DNA of 64,000 nucleotides from Mesorhizobium sp. INR15 (GCF_015500075.1 NZ_CP045496.1:1116001-1180000), one strand, 5' to 3'. Shown: positions 8,368-17,494, numbered from the stretch's first letter. Translations and numbers: made by a program. Notes: generated from the sequence alone by a model not told the origin.

Positions 8368-10440
8368 ATGCGGGTCATATCGTGTATCGCCACGGAGCAT
8401 AATCTGTGGCTCGTGCTTCTGGCGGCGTTGATCTGCGTCACCGGCTGCTGGGTGACGGTCGGGCTCTTCGACCGCGCCAGGAAGACCGCCGGCGTGCAGA
8501 TGCGTGGCTGGCTGTTCCTCACGGCGGTCGCTGCCGGGTCTTCGATCTGGTGCACGCATTTCATCGCCATGCTGGCCTATCAGCCCGGCGCGCCGATCAC
8601 TTTCGATCCGGTGCTCACCATGATCTCGCTGGTCATCGCCATTGCCGGAACCGGGGCAGGCTTCGCTCTTGCATCCGGTAACCGCGGACGTTTCACCCCC
8701 GAATTTGGCGGATGCATCGTCGGGTTGGCGATTTCAGCCATGCACTATACCGGCATGATGGCGTATCACGTTGCCGGCATCGTCGAATGGGACAGCCTCT
8801 ACGTCGCCGCTTCGCTCGTCATCTCGGTGGTCTTCTCGGCCGCCGCCATAGGCCAGGTTGTGCGCCGGTCCTATCGGATGGCGGAACATGTCGGTGCCGG
8901 ACTGCTCGTGCTGGCGATCGTCGGCCTTCATTTCACCGGGATGGCGGCGGTGGCGGTGACGCCAATGTCCTTCATCAGCACCGGCACCAACCCGGAGATT
9001 CTCGTGGCGATGGCCGTCGCGGTCGCCGTTGTCGGGCTGATTGTCGCCGCCACCGGCTTCGCCAGCTACCTGATCGATGAGCGCGGCCGCCTGGAAAGCT
9101 TCGAGCGGCTTCAGCACCTCGCCCTCAATGATGCGCTCACCGGCCTGCCCAACCGCGTCAGCTTCACCGACCGGCTCGACCATGAGATCGAGCGGGCCGG
9201 CGAAGACGCGGAAACCATGACCGCCGTCATTGTCATCGATCTCGACCGCTTCAAGGAGATCAACGATCTCAGGGGGCACGCGGCGGGAGATCAGGCGCTC
9301 AAGATCGTGGCCCGCCGACTGGCGAAACTGACCGGTGACGGCGAATTCGTCGCCCGGCTGGGCGGCGATGAATTCGCCGCGATCAAGCGCTTCAAGGAGC
9401 AGAAGGATCTGATCGGCTTGGTTTCGAGACTGGAGAAGTCCTTGTTCGAGCCGCTGCAGATCGAGGAGTTCGAAATCGCCACGGGTGCCAGCATCGGCGT
9501 TGCCGTCTTTCCGCGCGACGGCGCCGATCGGGAGCGGCTGGTCAGCAACGCCGATCTCGCCATGTACCGGGCCAAGAACGACGTCTCGCGGGCCGTCTGC
9601 TTTTATGAATCCGCCATGGACGAGACCGCGCGGGCGCGCCGCGCACTGGCGACCGATCTTCGTCACGCGGTCGAGCGCAGCGAGCTTTCGCTCCACTACC
9701 AGGTGCAGACCTCGGTACAAACCGGCGCGATTTGCGGCTATGAGGCGCTGCTGCGCTGGACCCATCCCGAACATGGCATGATACCGCCAGCCGAGTTCAT
9801 TCCGATCGCAGAGGAGAACGGCTCCATCCTGGCTATCGGCGAATGGGTGCTGCGGACGGCGTGCCGCCAGGCGGCATCGTGGGACAATGACTACAAGATC
9901 GCGGTCAACCTCTCGCCGGTGCAGTTCGCCCATGCCGACCTTGCCAAGCTGGTCCACCAGATTCTGGTCGAAACCGGCCTGTCGCCGAAGCGGCTGGAGC
10001 TCGAGCTGACCGAATCGACGATCATCGCCGACAAGGTCCGCACGCTGCATGTCCTGCGCCAGATCAAGACGCTGGGCGTGACGATCGCCATAGACGATTT
10101 CGGTACCGGCTATTCGTCGCTCGACACACTGCGCTCATTTCCCTTCGACAAGATCAAGCTCGACCGTTCGTTCATGGCCGATGTCGAACGCAGCCCGCAG
10201 GCCAAGGCAATCATCCGGGCGGTGCTGACCTTGGGGCGCAGCCTCGAAATCCCGGTGCTTGCCGAAGGCGTCGAAACGCATGTCCAGATGTCCATCCTGC
10301 AAGTGGAAGGCTGCAACGAGGCACAAGGCTATTTCCTTGGCCGCCCCAAGCCGATCGATCAGATCCTGTTTGCCCAAGCCCTGGCCGACGCCGACGTCGA
10401 GACCGTTTCGCGCGTGGGACCGGTGCCGAAATACGCCTGA
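8368..10440 (+). CDS. Membrane-bound MHYT-GGDEF-EAL cyclic-di-GMP enzyme
   Basis: A 690-aa protein. About 240 N-terminal residues form seven membrane helices with three MHYT-type repeats (THFIAML, MHYTGMM, LHFTGMA), a proposed sensor for O2, CO or NO through copper. The GGDEF domain follows, with the active-site sequence ARLGGDEFAA intact, then the EAL domain with YEALLRW, AVNLSP, ELTEST, IDDFGTGYSS, KLDRSF, AEGVET and QGYFLGRP all present. It could both make (GGDEF) and break (EAL) cyclic-di-GMP; which activity dominates cannot be read from sequence. I set the start at 8368 (MRVISCIATEHN), preceded by GGGA, rather than the upstream ATG at 8266. No partner gene is seen. Confidence 0.93.
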   Translation: MRVISCIATEHNLWLVLLAALICVTGCWVTVGLFDRARKTAGVQMRGWLFLTAVAAGSSIWCTHFIAMLAYQPGAPITFDPVLTMISLVIAIAGTGAGFALASGNRGRFTPEFGGCIVGLAISAMHYTGMMAYHVAGIVEWDSLYVAASLVISVVFSAAAIGQVVRRSYRMAEHVGAGLLVLAIVGLHFTGMAAVAVTPMSFISTGTNPEILVAMAVAVAVVGLIVAATGFASYLIDERGRLESFERLQHLALNDALTGLPNRVSFTDRLDHEIERAGEDAETMTAVIVIDLDRFKEINDLRGHAAGDQALKIVARRLAKLTGDGEFVARLGGDEFAAIKRFKEQKDLIGLVSRLEKSLFEPLQIEEFEIATGASIGVAVFPRDGADRERLVSNADLAMYRAKNDVSRAVCFYESAMDETARARRALATDLRHAVERSELSLHYQVQTSVQTGAICGYEALLRWTHPEHGMIPPAEFIPIAEENGSILAIGEWVLRTACRQAASWDNDYKIAVNLSPVQFAHADLAKLVHQILVETGLSPKRLELELTESTIIADKVRTLHVLRQIKTLGVTIAIDDFGTGYSSLDTLRSFPFDKIKLDRSFMADVERSPQAKAIIRAVLTLGRSLEIPVLAEGVETHVQMSILQVEGCNEAQGYFLGRPKPIDQILFAQALADADVETVSRVGPVPKYA

Positions 10441-10541
10441 ACCGGCAGCTGAACGTCGGCGCGGCAGGCGCCTTTCAGGGATGTCTGGCGCCAGCGTAAC
10501 GCTTCCTATATAGGCTGCGCGTCTTCCTTTCGGGGCCGCGT

Positions 10542-11183
10542 ATGTCCTTCATTCCCGACACCACCACGCTCATCCAGTTCTCGATCGCCATACTCATCCT
10601 GGCCATCACGCCGGGGCCTGACATGACGCTGTTCGTCAGCCGGACGCTCAGCCAGGGGCGCGCCGCCGGGTTTGCCTCGATGGCGGGCGCGTTCTGCGGG
10701 ACGGTCATTCACACGACGCTGGTCGTGGTCGGGGTCTCGGCGTTGATCGTCGCATCGCCGATGGCCTTCTTCGCGCTCAAGATTTTCGGCGCCGGTTATC
10801 TCGTTTTCCTGGCGTGGCAGGCGGTCACCAAGGGTTCGGCTTTTTCGCCCGAGAAGAAGACGGGACCGCAAATCTCGCTGTTTCGCAGCTGGGCCGCCGG
10901 GCTCGGCGTCAACCTGCTCAATCCGAAGATCATCCTGTTTTTCATGACCTTCCTGCCGCAATTCGTGTCGGCTCACGACCCCAACGCGCCGGAAAAACTT
11001 TTCTTCCTCGGCACGATGTTCATCGTGATTTCGATACCGGTGACGGTGCCGATGGTGCTGGCGGCGGAAAGGTTCGCGGCGGCGATGAAAGCCAGCCCGC
11101 GCGTGACACGCGTCGTCGACTATCTGTTCGCCGGCGTGTTCTCGGCCTTCGCGCTCAAGATCCTGACGGCGCAGGCGAAATAG
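10542..11183 (+). CDS. LysE/RhtB-family amino-acid exporter
   Basis: A 213-aa inner-membrane protein with about six hydrophobic helices. The N-terminal region has the family pattern ITPGPDMTLFVSRTLSQGRAAGFASM..G and the middle has LGVNLLNPKIILFFMTFLPQF, both hallmarks of the LysE/RhtB/ThrE translocators that export amino acids (Lys, Thr, homoserine lactone and others). The exact substrate cannot be assigned. It is convergent with the small membrane protein gene that follows, with 12 bases between the stops and no clear hairpin. Confidence 0.9.
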   Translation: MSFIPDTTTLIQFSIAILILAITPGPDMTLFVSRTLSQGRAAGFASMAGAFCGTVIHTTLVVVGVSALIVASPMAFFALKIFGAGYLVFLAWQAVTKGSAFSPEKKTGPQISLFRSWAAGLGVNLLNPKIILFFMTFLPQFVSAHDPNAPEKLFFLGTMFIVISIPVTVPMVLAAERFAAAMKASPRVTRVVDYLFAGVFSAFALKILTAQAK

Positions 11184-11195
11184 GAGAAGCCGGAG

Positions 11196-11651
11196 CTAGG
11201 CCCTGCCGGCCTCGTGCCAGCTTCCGGCCCAGCGCCCGGCGCTGAACCAGTAAAAGATGCCGCCAACCATGCCGCCGCCGATGACGGCGGCGATGGCGCG
11301 CGGCTCGCTGACCGCGAAACCGGCATCGGCCATCCTGTGGGAGAAGCCGAGGAAGACGCCGGCGGTCACGGCGCCGCCAAGGGCATAGAACAGCCAGTCG
11401 CGCCGGCCAAGGATTTCAGAAACGAGGATGACGACAATCGCCGGCATGAAGGCGAAATAGGCGACGAACAGTGCTGCAAAGGGGACCGAGAACCACAACG
11501 AAGCGGGCACGGCCGACGGTGCATCGTTTGCCAGCAAGCCGGTGGAGGCCAGGAACATGATGTTGAGGAAGGCGCTGGCCGCCAATGAGGCGACGGCATA
11601 GCCGAACAGGATGACGGCGAAGCGGACGACATAGGCAATGAGACGGCTCAC
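11196..11651 (-). CDS. Hypothetical four-helix membrane protein, translationally coupled to rlmN
   Basis: A 151-aa protein with four predicted membrane segments (near residues 5-30, 50-75, 85-105 and 115-140). I recognise no named domain. It starts with GTG, and that codon overlaps the rlmN stop as GTGA, so it is the second gene of an rlmN operon and probably translationally coupled. Rhizobial genomes often carry a small membrane protein here, but its function is unknown. Confidence 0.75.
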   Translation of the reverse strand: MSRLIAYVVRFAVILFGYAVASLAASAFLNIMFLASTGLLANDAPSAVPASLWFSVPFAALFVAYFAFMPAIVVILVSEILGRRDWLFYALGGAVTAGVFLGFSHRMADAGFAVSEPRAIAAVIGGGMVGGIFYWFSAGRWAGSWHEAGRA

Positions 11652-12883
11652 GCCTCGCCGTGCCCCGCGATCATCATGGCTTCGAGCGCCAGCCGGTCGA
11701 CCTTGCGCATGCGCTCGGAGTCCGACTTCAGCTGGCCGCAGGCGGCAAGAATGTCGCGGCCACGCGGGGTGCGGATCGGCGAGGCATAGCCGGCATTGTT
11801 GATGTAGTCAGCGAATTTCTCGATCGTCTCCCAGTCCGAGCACTGGTAGTTGGTGCCCGGCCATGGGTTGAACGGGATCAGGTTGATCTTGGCCGGAATG
11901 CCCTTGAGCAGCTTGATCAGGCCCTTGGCGTCCTCAATGGAATCGTTGACGTCCTTCAGCATCACATATTCGAAGGTGATGCGCTTGGCATTCGACAGGC
12001 CGGGATAGGCGCGGCAGGCCTCGATCAGGTCCTTCAGCGGATACTTCTTGTTGATCGGCACCAGAAGGTCGCGCAAATCGTCGTTGGTGGCATGCAGCGA
12101 GATCGCCAGCATGACGCCGATCTCCTCGCCGGTGCGGAAAATCTCCGGCACGACACCGGAGGTCGACAGCGTGATGCGTCTTTTCGACAGGGAAAGCCCG
12201 TCGCCATCGGACGCGATCAGCAGTGCCGCCTTCACCGCCTCGAAATTGTAGAGCGGCTCGCCCATGCCCATCATGACGATGTTGGACACTTTGCGGCCCT
12301 CTGCCGGCACGATGGCGCCGTCCGGCGTGTCGCGGTCGGGGAAGTCGCCGAGCCGGTCGCGCGCGGTGAGCAGTTGCCCGAGGATTTCCTCAGCCGTCAG
12401 GTTGCGCACCAGCTTCTGCGTGCCGGTGTGGCAGAAGGAACAGGTCAGCGTGCAGCCGACCTGCGAGGAGATGCAAAGCGTGCCACGACCCTCTTCCGGG
12501 ATGTAGACGGTCTCGATCTCGACCGGGCGGCCGGCGCCGCGCGGCGGAAAGCGGAACAGCCATTTGCGCGTGCCATCTGCGGAGATCTGCTCCTCGACGA
12601 TTTCCGGCCGGGCGACGGTAAAGTGCTTGTCGAGTTCGGCGCGCAGGTCCTTGGAAATGTTGAACATGCCGGCGAAATCGGAGACGCCGCGCACATACAT
12701 CCAGTGCCACAACTGCTGGGTGCGCATCTTGGCCTGGCGTTCCGGAACGACGCCCGAGGCGACCAAGGCCGCGCCGAGTTCGGCCCGGGTCAGGCCGATC
12801 AGCGACGGTTTTTCGGGCGTTGCGGCGCGGGCGCGCAACGCGTCACGGGCGCCTTCGGCGGTAAGATCAAGCGATAGGGTCAT
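11648..12883 (-). CDS. rlmN: 23S rRNA (adenine-2503-C2)/tRNA A37 methyltransferase RlmN
   Basis: Radical-SAM enzyme that methylates C2 of adenine 2503 in 23S rRNA and A37 in some tRNAs. The [4Fe-4S]-binding CxxxCxxC motif is CTLTCSFC in the middle of the protein, followed by THLT/GMGEPLYNF and the C-terminal NLIPFNPWPG and TPRGRDILAACGQL segments that hold the second catalytic Cys. The length of 411 aa matches alphaproteobacterial homologues. The start at 12883 (MTLSLDLTAEGARDAL) is favoured; thirty further codons upstream are open but unlike the family. It is followed by a GTGA-overlapping membrane protein gene. Confidence 0.96.
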   Translation of the reverse strand: MTLSLDLTAEGARDALRARAATPEKPSLIGLTRAELGAALVASGVVPERQAKMRTQQLWHWMYVRGVSDFAGMFNISKDLRAELDKHFTVARPEIVEEQISADGTRKWLFRFPPRGAGRPVEIETVYIPEEGRGTLCISSQVGCTLTCSFCHTGTQKLVRNLTAEEILGQLLTARDRLGDFPDRDTPDGAIVPAEGRKVSNIVMMGMGEPLYNFEAVKAALLIASDGDGLSLSKRRITLSTSGVVPEIFRTGEEIGVMLAISLHATNDDLRDLLVPINKKYPLKDLIEACRAYPGLSNAKRITFEYVMLKDVNDSIEDAKGLIKLLKGIPAKINLIPFNPWPGTNYQCSDWETIEKFADYINNAGYASPIRTPRGRDILAACGQLKSDSERMRKVDRLALEAMMIAGHGEA

Positions 12884-13061
12884 GGCGGCGCTTATATAGG
12901 GACGGCTCACGGCCGATCCAGCAGAGTGTCTTGAACAAGCGCGGCGCATAGCACAGGTTGCGGGCGGAGTCATGGCCTATGCCTGGAGTTGGCGCCGGGA
13001 TGCCGGTTTAATCGCTCGACCGCCTGTGTTAGGGCTCGGACTTCCCCGAGCGAGGACAGAC

Positions 13062-14408
13062 ATGGCCGGCAAATCGCGAAAATATCCCATGCTGCGGCGT
13101 TCGCGCGCGATGTGGGGCTCGCGGCGCGTCTGGCAGCCGCGCCTGGTGTTCTGGGCCGGCGCCATCTGCATTGGCCTGATCAGCGTGCTGTTCGCGGTGC
13201 TGGCCGACAAGGCGCAAGGCCTGTTCCATGTCATCACCGGCAATGGCGGCGGCTGGCGGTTCTATCTGCCGCTGGTCATGACGCCGGTCGGTTTCGTGCT
13301 CTGCGCGTGGCTGGCTTACGCCTTCTTTCCGGGTTCGCAAGGCAGCGGCATCCCGCAGGCGATCGCTGCCCGGCATCTGCGCGATGACGACGATCGAAAC
13401 CATCTGCTTTCGTTGCGGCTGGCGGCGGGAAAGATCGCGCTCACCCTTGTCGGCCTGTTCTGCGGCGCCTCCATTGGCCGCGAGGGCCCGACCGTGCAGG
13501 TGGGCGCCTCGCTGATGCTGCAATCGGCGCGCTGGGGCGGCATGGCGCAGGCGCGCGGGCTGATCCTCGCCGGTTCGGCCGCCGGCATCGCCGCCGCCTT
13601 CAACACGCCGCTTGCCGGCATCGTCTTCGCCATTGAGGAGATGGGCCGCACCTATGAAGCCCGCACCAACGGTCTGGTGCTGACGGCGGTGATCCTGGCC
13701 GGTCTCGCCTCTCTTGGGCTCGTTGGCAACTACACCTATTTCGGCGTCTCGAAGGACACGATCTCCTTTGCCGCCGACTGGCCGCTGGTGCTTTCCTGCG
13801 GCGTCATCGGTGGCGGCTGCGGAGCGCTGTTCTCGCTGCTGGCGCTGAAGGCGACGCGGCGCATCCGCCGCTGGAACACGGCGCAGCCCTTGCGCCGCGC
13901 GCTGTTGGTGGCGGCAATCTGCGGCTTGGCGGTGGCGGTGATCGGCATCGCATCGGGCGGGCTGACCTTCGGCACAGGTTATGCGCAGGCGCGCAGCGCC
14001 GTGGAGGGTACGCCGCTGCCCTGGTTCTTCTTCGCCGAGAAATTCGCGGCCGGGCTCTTGTCGATGGTATCAGGCATTCCCGGCGGCATTTTCGCGCCGT
14101 CCCTGGCAGTGGGAGCCGGCATCGGCAGCTCGCTCGGCCTGATCTTCGGCAGCAGCGCCGGCGTCGCGGCCTTGCTCGGCATGGCCGGTTATTTCGCCGG
14201 CGTGGTGCAGGCGCCGATGACGGCCTTCGTCATCATCCTCGAAATGACCGGCAACCATGACAACGTCATCGGCCTGATGTGCGCATCGATGCTGGGCTAC
14301 GGCACGGCGCGGCTCATCTCGCACGAGCCGCTCTATCACGCGCTGTCGCGTGTCTTCATCGCGGATGCCATCCGGCGCCGGCGGGCCGAGACAGGCGCCC
14401 AGGGGTGA
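13062..14408 (+). CDS. ClC-family chloride/proton antiporter
   Basis: A 448-aa membrane protein of the ClC family. The three selectivity-filter motifs are present: GSGIPQ, GREGPTVQ (with the gating Glu) and GGIFAPSLA. The internal Glu of FAIEEM, equivalent to E203 of E. coli ClC-ec1, is also present, so it should act as a 2Cl-/H+ exchanger instead of a channel. Typical roles are acid resistance and charge balancing. I set the start at 13062 (MAGKSRKYP), preceded by AGGA. It ends in a terminator and is monocistronic. Confidence 0.93.
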   Translation: MAGKSRKYPMLRRSRAMWGSRRVWQPRLVFWAGAICIGLISVLFAVLADKAQGLFHVITGNGGGWRFYLPLVMTPVGFVLCAWLAYAFFPGSQGSGIPQAIAARHLRDDDDRNHLLSLRLAAGKIALTLVGLFCGASIGREGPTVQVGASLMLQSARWGGMAQARGLILAGSAAGIAAAFNTPLAGIVFAIEEMGRTYEARTNGLVLTAVILAGLASLGLVGNYTYFGVSKDTISFAADWPLVLSCGVIGGGCGALFSLLALKATRRIRRWNTAQPLRRALLVAAICGLAVAVIGIASGGLTFGTGYAQARSAVEGTPLPWFFFAEKFAAGLLSMVSGIPGGIFAPSLAVGAGIGSSLGLIFGSSAGVAALLGMAGYFAGVVQAPMTAFVIILEMTGNHDNVIGLMCASMLGYGTARLISHEPLYHALSRVFIADAIRRRRAETGAQG

Positions 14409-14413
14409 AAAGC

Positions 14414-14444
14414 AAAAAGGCCGGGTTTGCGGCCCGGCCTTTCG
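14414..14444. terminator. Bidirectional terminator between the ClC gene and ialB
   Basis: AAAGGCCGGG pairs with CCCGGCCTTT over a 7-base loop. It lies between two convergent genes only 54 bases apart and has A and T runs on both flanks. Confidence 0.8.
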
Positions 14445-14462
14445 TTCAAATGGGGCGATTGT

Positions 14463-14966
14463 CTATTTGCACTTGGCGATCGACGAGAGCGCGGCTGAAA
14501 TGCCCTTCAGCGAAAACACATAGGTTGTCGGGTTGCCACGGCCTGATTTGGCCGACACTTTCATGTCGGTGCCGGTCTTCATGGCGGCGATCAGAACCGG
14601 CTCCTCGGCGGCGTTCTCGACCCAGGCCGACTTGCCGCGCGTGAACATCGAGAACGACTTCTTGTCGATCGTGACAGTGGCCTTGGAGCCTTCCTGGAAA
14701 TTGTAGCCGGCGATGAATTGCGGCTCGTAGGACACCTGCTGGCCGGGCCGCTGGCTGACGAAGAAGAACATGTCGCCATGGTCGAGCGTCGGCGGCTGCT
14801 TGTCGGTCGGCACGGTCAAGACGTAGCAGACCTTGCCGCCCGACGCCTGGTAGCTGTAGGTGCCCCAGGCATTGTGCTGGCCGATCTTGGTCGCCGACTG
14901 CGCCAGCGCCGGCGCTGCCACGGCCACCAGGACCAGGCTCGAAACTAGTGCAATCAATCCGCGCAT
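14463..14966 (-). CDS. Invasion-associated locus B (IalB) family protein
   Basis: A 167-aa secreted protein. It has a signal peptide (hydrophobic to residue ~22, cleavage after ALA) and a single IalB-type beta-rich domain with CYVLTVPT, FVSQRPGQ, VSYEPQFIAGY and FTRGKSAWVEN segments. IalB proteins are widespread in Rhizobiales; the name comes from Bartonella, where the locus aids erythrocyte invasion, but in free-living relatives the function is unknown. The single-gene unit is convergent with the ClC gene. About 250 bases upstream lies an insertion sequence that does not break the gene. Confidence 0.88.
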   Translation of the reverse strand: MRGLIALVSSLVLVAVAAPALAQSATKIGQHNAWGTYSYQASGGKVCYVLTVPTDKQPPTLDHGDMFFFVSQRPGQQVSYEPQFIAGYNFQEGSKATVTIDKKSFSMFTRGKSAWVENAAEEPVLIAAMKTGTDMKVSAKSGRGNPTTYVFSLKGISAALSSIAKCK

Positions 14967-15226
14967 CGCTTTTCCCGTATTCCAACTGGTGCGGCGGCAG
15001 GCCGGCTAGCGTCCTGCCCGTCGCTTCATTTTGATTTAATCTGGGTTACCAAACGGTGAACTTCCTTCGAGAAAAGGACCCTCACCCAGTAAACCGCCAC
15101 CATCTCCGCGCCGCCGCCCTTGAAAGCCGCCTACACGATGTCCCTGGCGCGACTTGGAGGCCACGAAAGCGGCAAGAGTTTGACTTTCTGGCCGAGCGGC
15201 AAAAGCGGCCATCGACGGGTGCCTAG

Positions 15227-16667
15227 CACTACTTTGGCATTTTTTAGCAACGGGTGAGTTTTTGTGATTCCCAAGAGGGGGTTTGCGTGATTCATGGGAG
15301 GTCGGCTTATGGAGGGCCGATCAATGGAGGTGGACTGGCAAGCCGATCTGGATCGCTGGCTCGGGCCGTTTATCGCGGCGCTACGGCACAAGACGAGGGC
15401 ACGGATGTGTCCGGCCTATATCGCTGGGTTGATTGGTCCAGGAGATCGCAAGAGCGTTCAGCCGATGGCGGCGCGCACTGGCGAGGTCGGCTACGATCAG
15501 CTTCATCATTTCGTCGCTGCCGGAGTTTGGGACAGTGCTCCACTCGAGGCTGCCCTGCTGAAGGAGGCAGATGGCCTGGTTGGCGATGAGGCTGGCTTTC
15601 TTGTCATCGATGACACGGCGTTGCCCAAGAAGGGACGTCACTCGGTTGGCGTCGCGCCACAATATGCCTCGTCGCTTGGGAAGACGGCCAATTGTCAATC
15701 GCTGGTCTCGGTAACGCTGGCCTCGCGCGAGGTGCCGGTGATGGTGGGCCTGCGGCTATTCCTGCCCGAGAGCTGGACGGATGATCCTGAGCGCATGGCG
15801 CGGGCCCATGTGCCGAAGGATAGACAGACGGCTCTGACAAAGCCGGAGATTGCGATCGAGGAGATCGACCGCGTCATCGCCTCCGGTGCGCGTTTCGGCT
15901 GTGTGCTTGCCGATTCAGGGTACGGCTCCAGTGGGCCTTTCCGACAGGCTTTGAGCAAGCGCGGTCTGCTGTGGGCGGTGGGTCTGTCGCGACGCCAGAA
16001 CGTCTATCCCGCCGACGTTGCCCTGATTTTCCCCGTCGCGAAGACTGGAAAGCCCCGCAAATACCACATCCCTGATCAGCCCCCGGTCTGTGCTGAAGCG
16101 TTGTTGGCCGCAGGGAAATGGCAAAGGGTCAGCTGGCGGCGAGGCACCAAGGGTCGGCTGACATGTCTCTTCGCGGCCCGCCGTGTCCGCGTTGCGGATG
16201 GCCATAAGCACCGCATGCTCGATAATCGTATGCAGTGCATGCCGGGCGACGAGGTCTGGCTCGTCGGCGAGCGCCGGTCGACTGGCGAGCAAAAATACTA
16301 TGTGTCGAACCTGCCGGCCGATGCGAGCCTCAAGATGCTCGCTGCCACGATCAAAGCCAGATGGGTCTGTGAGCAGGCGCATCAGCAGCTCAAGGAGGAA
16401 CTCGGCCTCGACCACTTCGAAGGCAGATCCTGGACCGGGTTACACCGACACGCCCTGATGACCATGATCGCCTACGCCTTCCTCCAAGCCCGCCGCCTCA
16501 AAGCAGCGGGCCGGAAAAAAAAGAGTCGGAGGACCGCCGCCACAACCGAGCATGCCGGCCATCAGGCAAGCCATCCTCGACCTCTTCGCACGGCCGCCAC
16601 CCAGGCGATGCCCCCACTGTGAGAAACTCCTCGCCGACGCCGTCGAACCTAAAGTGCCAAAGTAGTG
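15227..16667 (+). mobile_element. Complete IS701-family insertion sequence with CTAG target duplication
   Basis: A 1441-bp element whose ends are inverted repeats: the left begins CACTACTTTGGCATTT and the right, read on the other strand, begins CACTACTTTGGCACTTT, with one mismatch in 17. It is flanked on both sides by the tetranucleotide CTAG (15223-15226 and 16668-16671), the target duplication expected for IS701-type elements. One transposase gene fills it. With the element and one CTAG removed, the target is a near-perfect palindrome (CGGGTGC-CTAG-GCGCCCG), so insertion was at its exact centre. No host gene is interrupted. Confidence 0.9.
15309..16622 (+). CDS. IS701-family DDE transposase, C terminus frameshifted
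   Basis: The transposase cuts and rejoins the element ends. Catalytic acids are visible in order: Asp in VIDDTALPKKG, Asp in VLADSGYGSSG and Glu in QLKEELGLDHFEG. I set the start at 15309 because GGGAGG lies 7 bases before it; 15294 and 15324 are also possible. The frame stops at 16622, but near 16515-16522 (a run of eight A) the reading switches: the +1 frame from there reads KKRVGGPPPQPSMPAIRQ, then ARPPPRRCPHCEKLLADAV, and stops at 16665. That reading matches the family's usual C terminus. One extra A in the tract would explain this, either as a mutation or as a slippage site. The catalytic core is unaffected. Confidence 0.88.
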   Translation: MEGRSMEVDWQADLDRWLGPFIAALRHKTRARMCPAYIAGLIGPGDRKSVQPMAARTGEVGYDQLHHFVAAGVWDSAPLEAALLKEADGLVGDEAGFLVIDDTALPKKGRHSVGVAPQYASSLGKTANCQSLVSVTLASREVPVMVGLRLFLPESWTDDPERMARAHVPKDRQTALTKPEIAIEEIDRVIASGARFGCVLADSGYGSSGPFRQALSKRGLLWAVGLSRRQNVYPADVALIFPVAKTGKPRKYHIPDQPPVCAEALLAAGKWQRVSWRRGTKGRLTCLFAARRVRVADGHKHRMLDNRMQCMPGDEVWLVGERRSTGEQKYYVSNLPADASLKMLAATIKARWVCEQAHQQLKEELGLDHFEGRSWTGLHRHALMTMIAYAFLQARRLKAAGRKKKSRRTAATTEHAGHQASHPRPLRTAATQAMPPL

Positions 16668-16680
16668 CTAGGCGCCCGAC

Positions 16681-17043
16681 TCAGCTTTTGTCGGCGATTG
16701 CCTGCTTGGCGGCCTGCCTGTGGGCCGGCGTGATGTGGGCGCTGACGGCGGTGATGGCGGCGGTCAGTACCGCGATGTCGTCGGTAAAGCCGATCCCGAA
16801 GATGAAGTCGGGGATGACGTCCACCGGCAGCACGAAATAGCCCAGCGCCGCGAGAAGGATGCCCTTGGCGCGCAGCGGCGTGTTCTTGTCCATGGCGCAA
16901 TAGTAGGCGGCAACCACCTCTTCCATGAACGGAATCTGCCTGGCGGCCTTCTTGGCGGTGCGCCAGAATTTCTCGCGCACTTCGCTCTCGTTGCCCGGCT
17001 TGCCGCCAAAGCCGAAGAAGTCAAAACCCTGTTCTTGCGCCAT
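16681..17043 (-). CDS. DUF1232 (YkvA-like) small membrane protein
   Basis: A 120-aa protein with the YkvA/DUF1232 core: PLRAKGILLAALGYFVLPVDVIPDFI, then GFTDDIAVLTAAI. This hydrophobic hairpin module occurs widely in bacteria with no established biochemical function. The N terminus (MAQEQGFDFFGFGG) is hydrophilic. The start at 17043 has a GGAGAGA ribosome site. Its stop codon lies only 10 bases from the IS element, which entered a palindrome just downstream and may have changed its transcript end. Confidence 0.85.
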   Translation of the reverse strand: MAQEQGFDFFGFGGKPGNESEVREKFWRTAKKAARQIPFMEEVVAAYYCAMDKNTPLRAKGILLAALGYFVLPVDVIPDFIFGIGFTDDIAVLTAAITAVSAHITPAHRQAAKQAIADKS

Positions 17044-17129
17044 CAATCTCTCCTTGCGAGCACATGCGCCGTGTTTCGCGCATGCTCGCGGGAGAAAATG
17101 TGGTGAAAGCCAACCGTCACTGCAAGAGT

Positions 17130-17426
17130 TCAACCGCTGAAATAGCGGTTCATCTTCCCGGCCATCTCGAAATCGAGCACGCTGAGGCCACCGACATCAT
17201 GGGTGTTCAGCATGACTTCAACGGTCTTGTAGACGTTCGACCATTCGGGATGGTGGTCCATCTTTTCCGCGGCAAGCGCGACACGGGTCATGAAGGCGAA
17301 GGCTTCTGAGAAATTCTTGAAGGTGAAGGTGCGGCTGATGGATCCGGCATCCTCCGCCAATGACCAGCCGGCGACATCGGCCAGCGCCTTGGCCGCCGCG
17401 TCTTTGCTCAGTTTCTCTCTCGCCAT
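17130..17426 (-). CDS. phhB: 4a-hydroxytetrahydrobiopterin dehydratase (pterin-4a-carbinolamine dehydratase)
   Basis: A 98-aa enzyme that dehydrates the carbinolamine formed by aromatic amino-acid hydroxylases, regenerating the pterin cofactor. Family motifs: FKNFSEAFAFMTRVALAAEKMDHHPEWSN, shown here in part, with the catalytic His pair in MDHHPEW, and the C-terminal T-HDVGGLS. A phenylalanine hydroxylase gene is not in the window, so the partner is unknown. The start at 17426 (MAREKLSKDAAAK) follows GGGAAG; the frame is open far upstream, but that part overlaps the promoter region of the divergent phosphatase. Confidence 0.92.
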   Translation of the reverse strand: MAREKLSKDAAAKALADVAGWSLAEDAGSISRTFTFKNFSEAFAFMTRVALAAEKMDHHPEWSNVYKTVEVMLNTHDVGGLSVLDFEMAGKMNRYFSG

Positions 17427-17494
17427 GTTCGCTTCCCGTGCTATTTCGATTGAAGCCACCACCATAGTGCATATCGCGGTTTTGAGACAACGAC

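Noticed and set aside
15131..15391. Minus-strand open frame crossing the left end of the IS
   Set aside because: It crosses the IS boundary and overlaps the transposase start; no family is recognisable.
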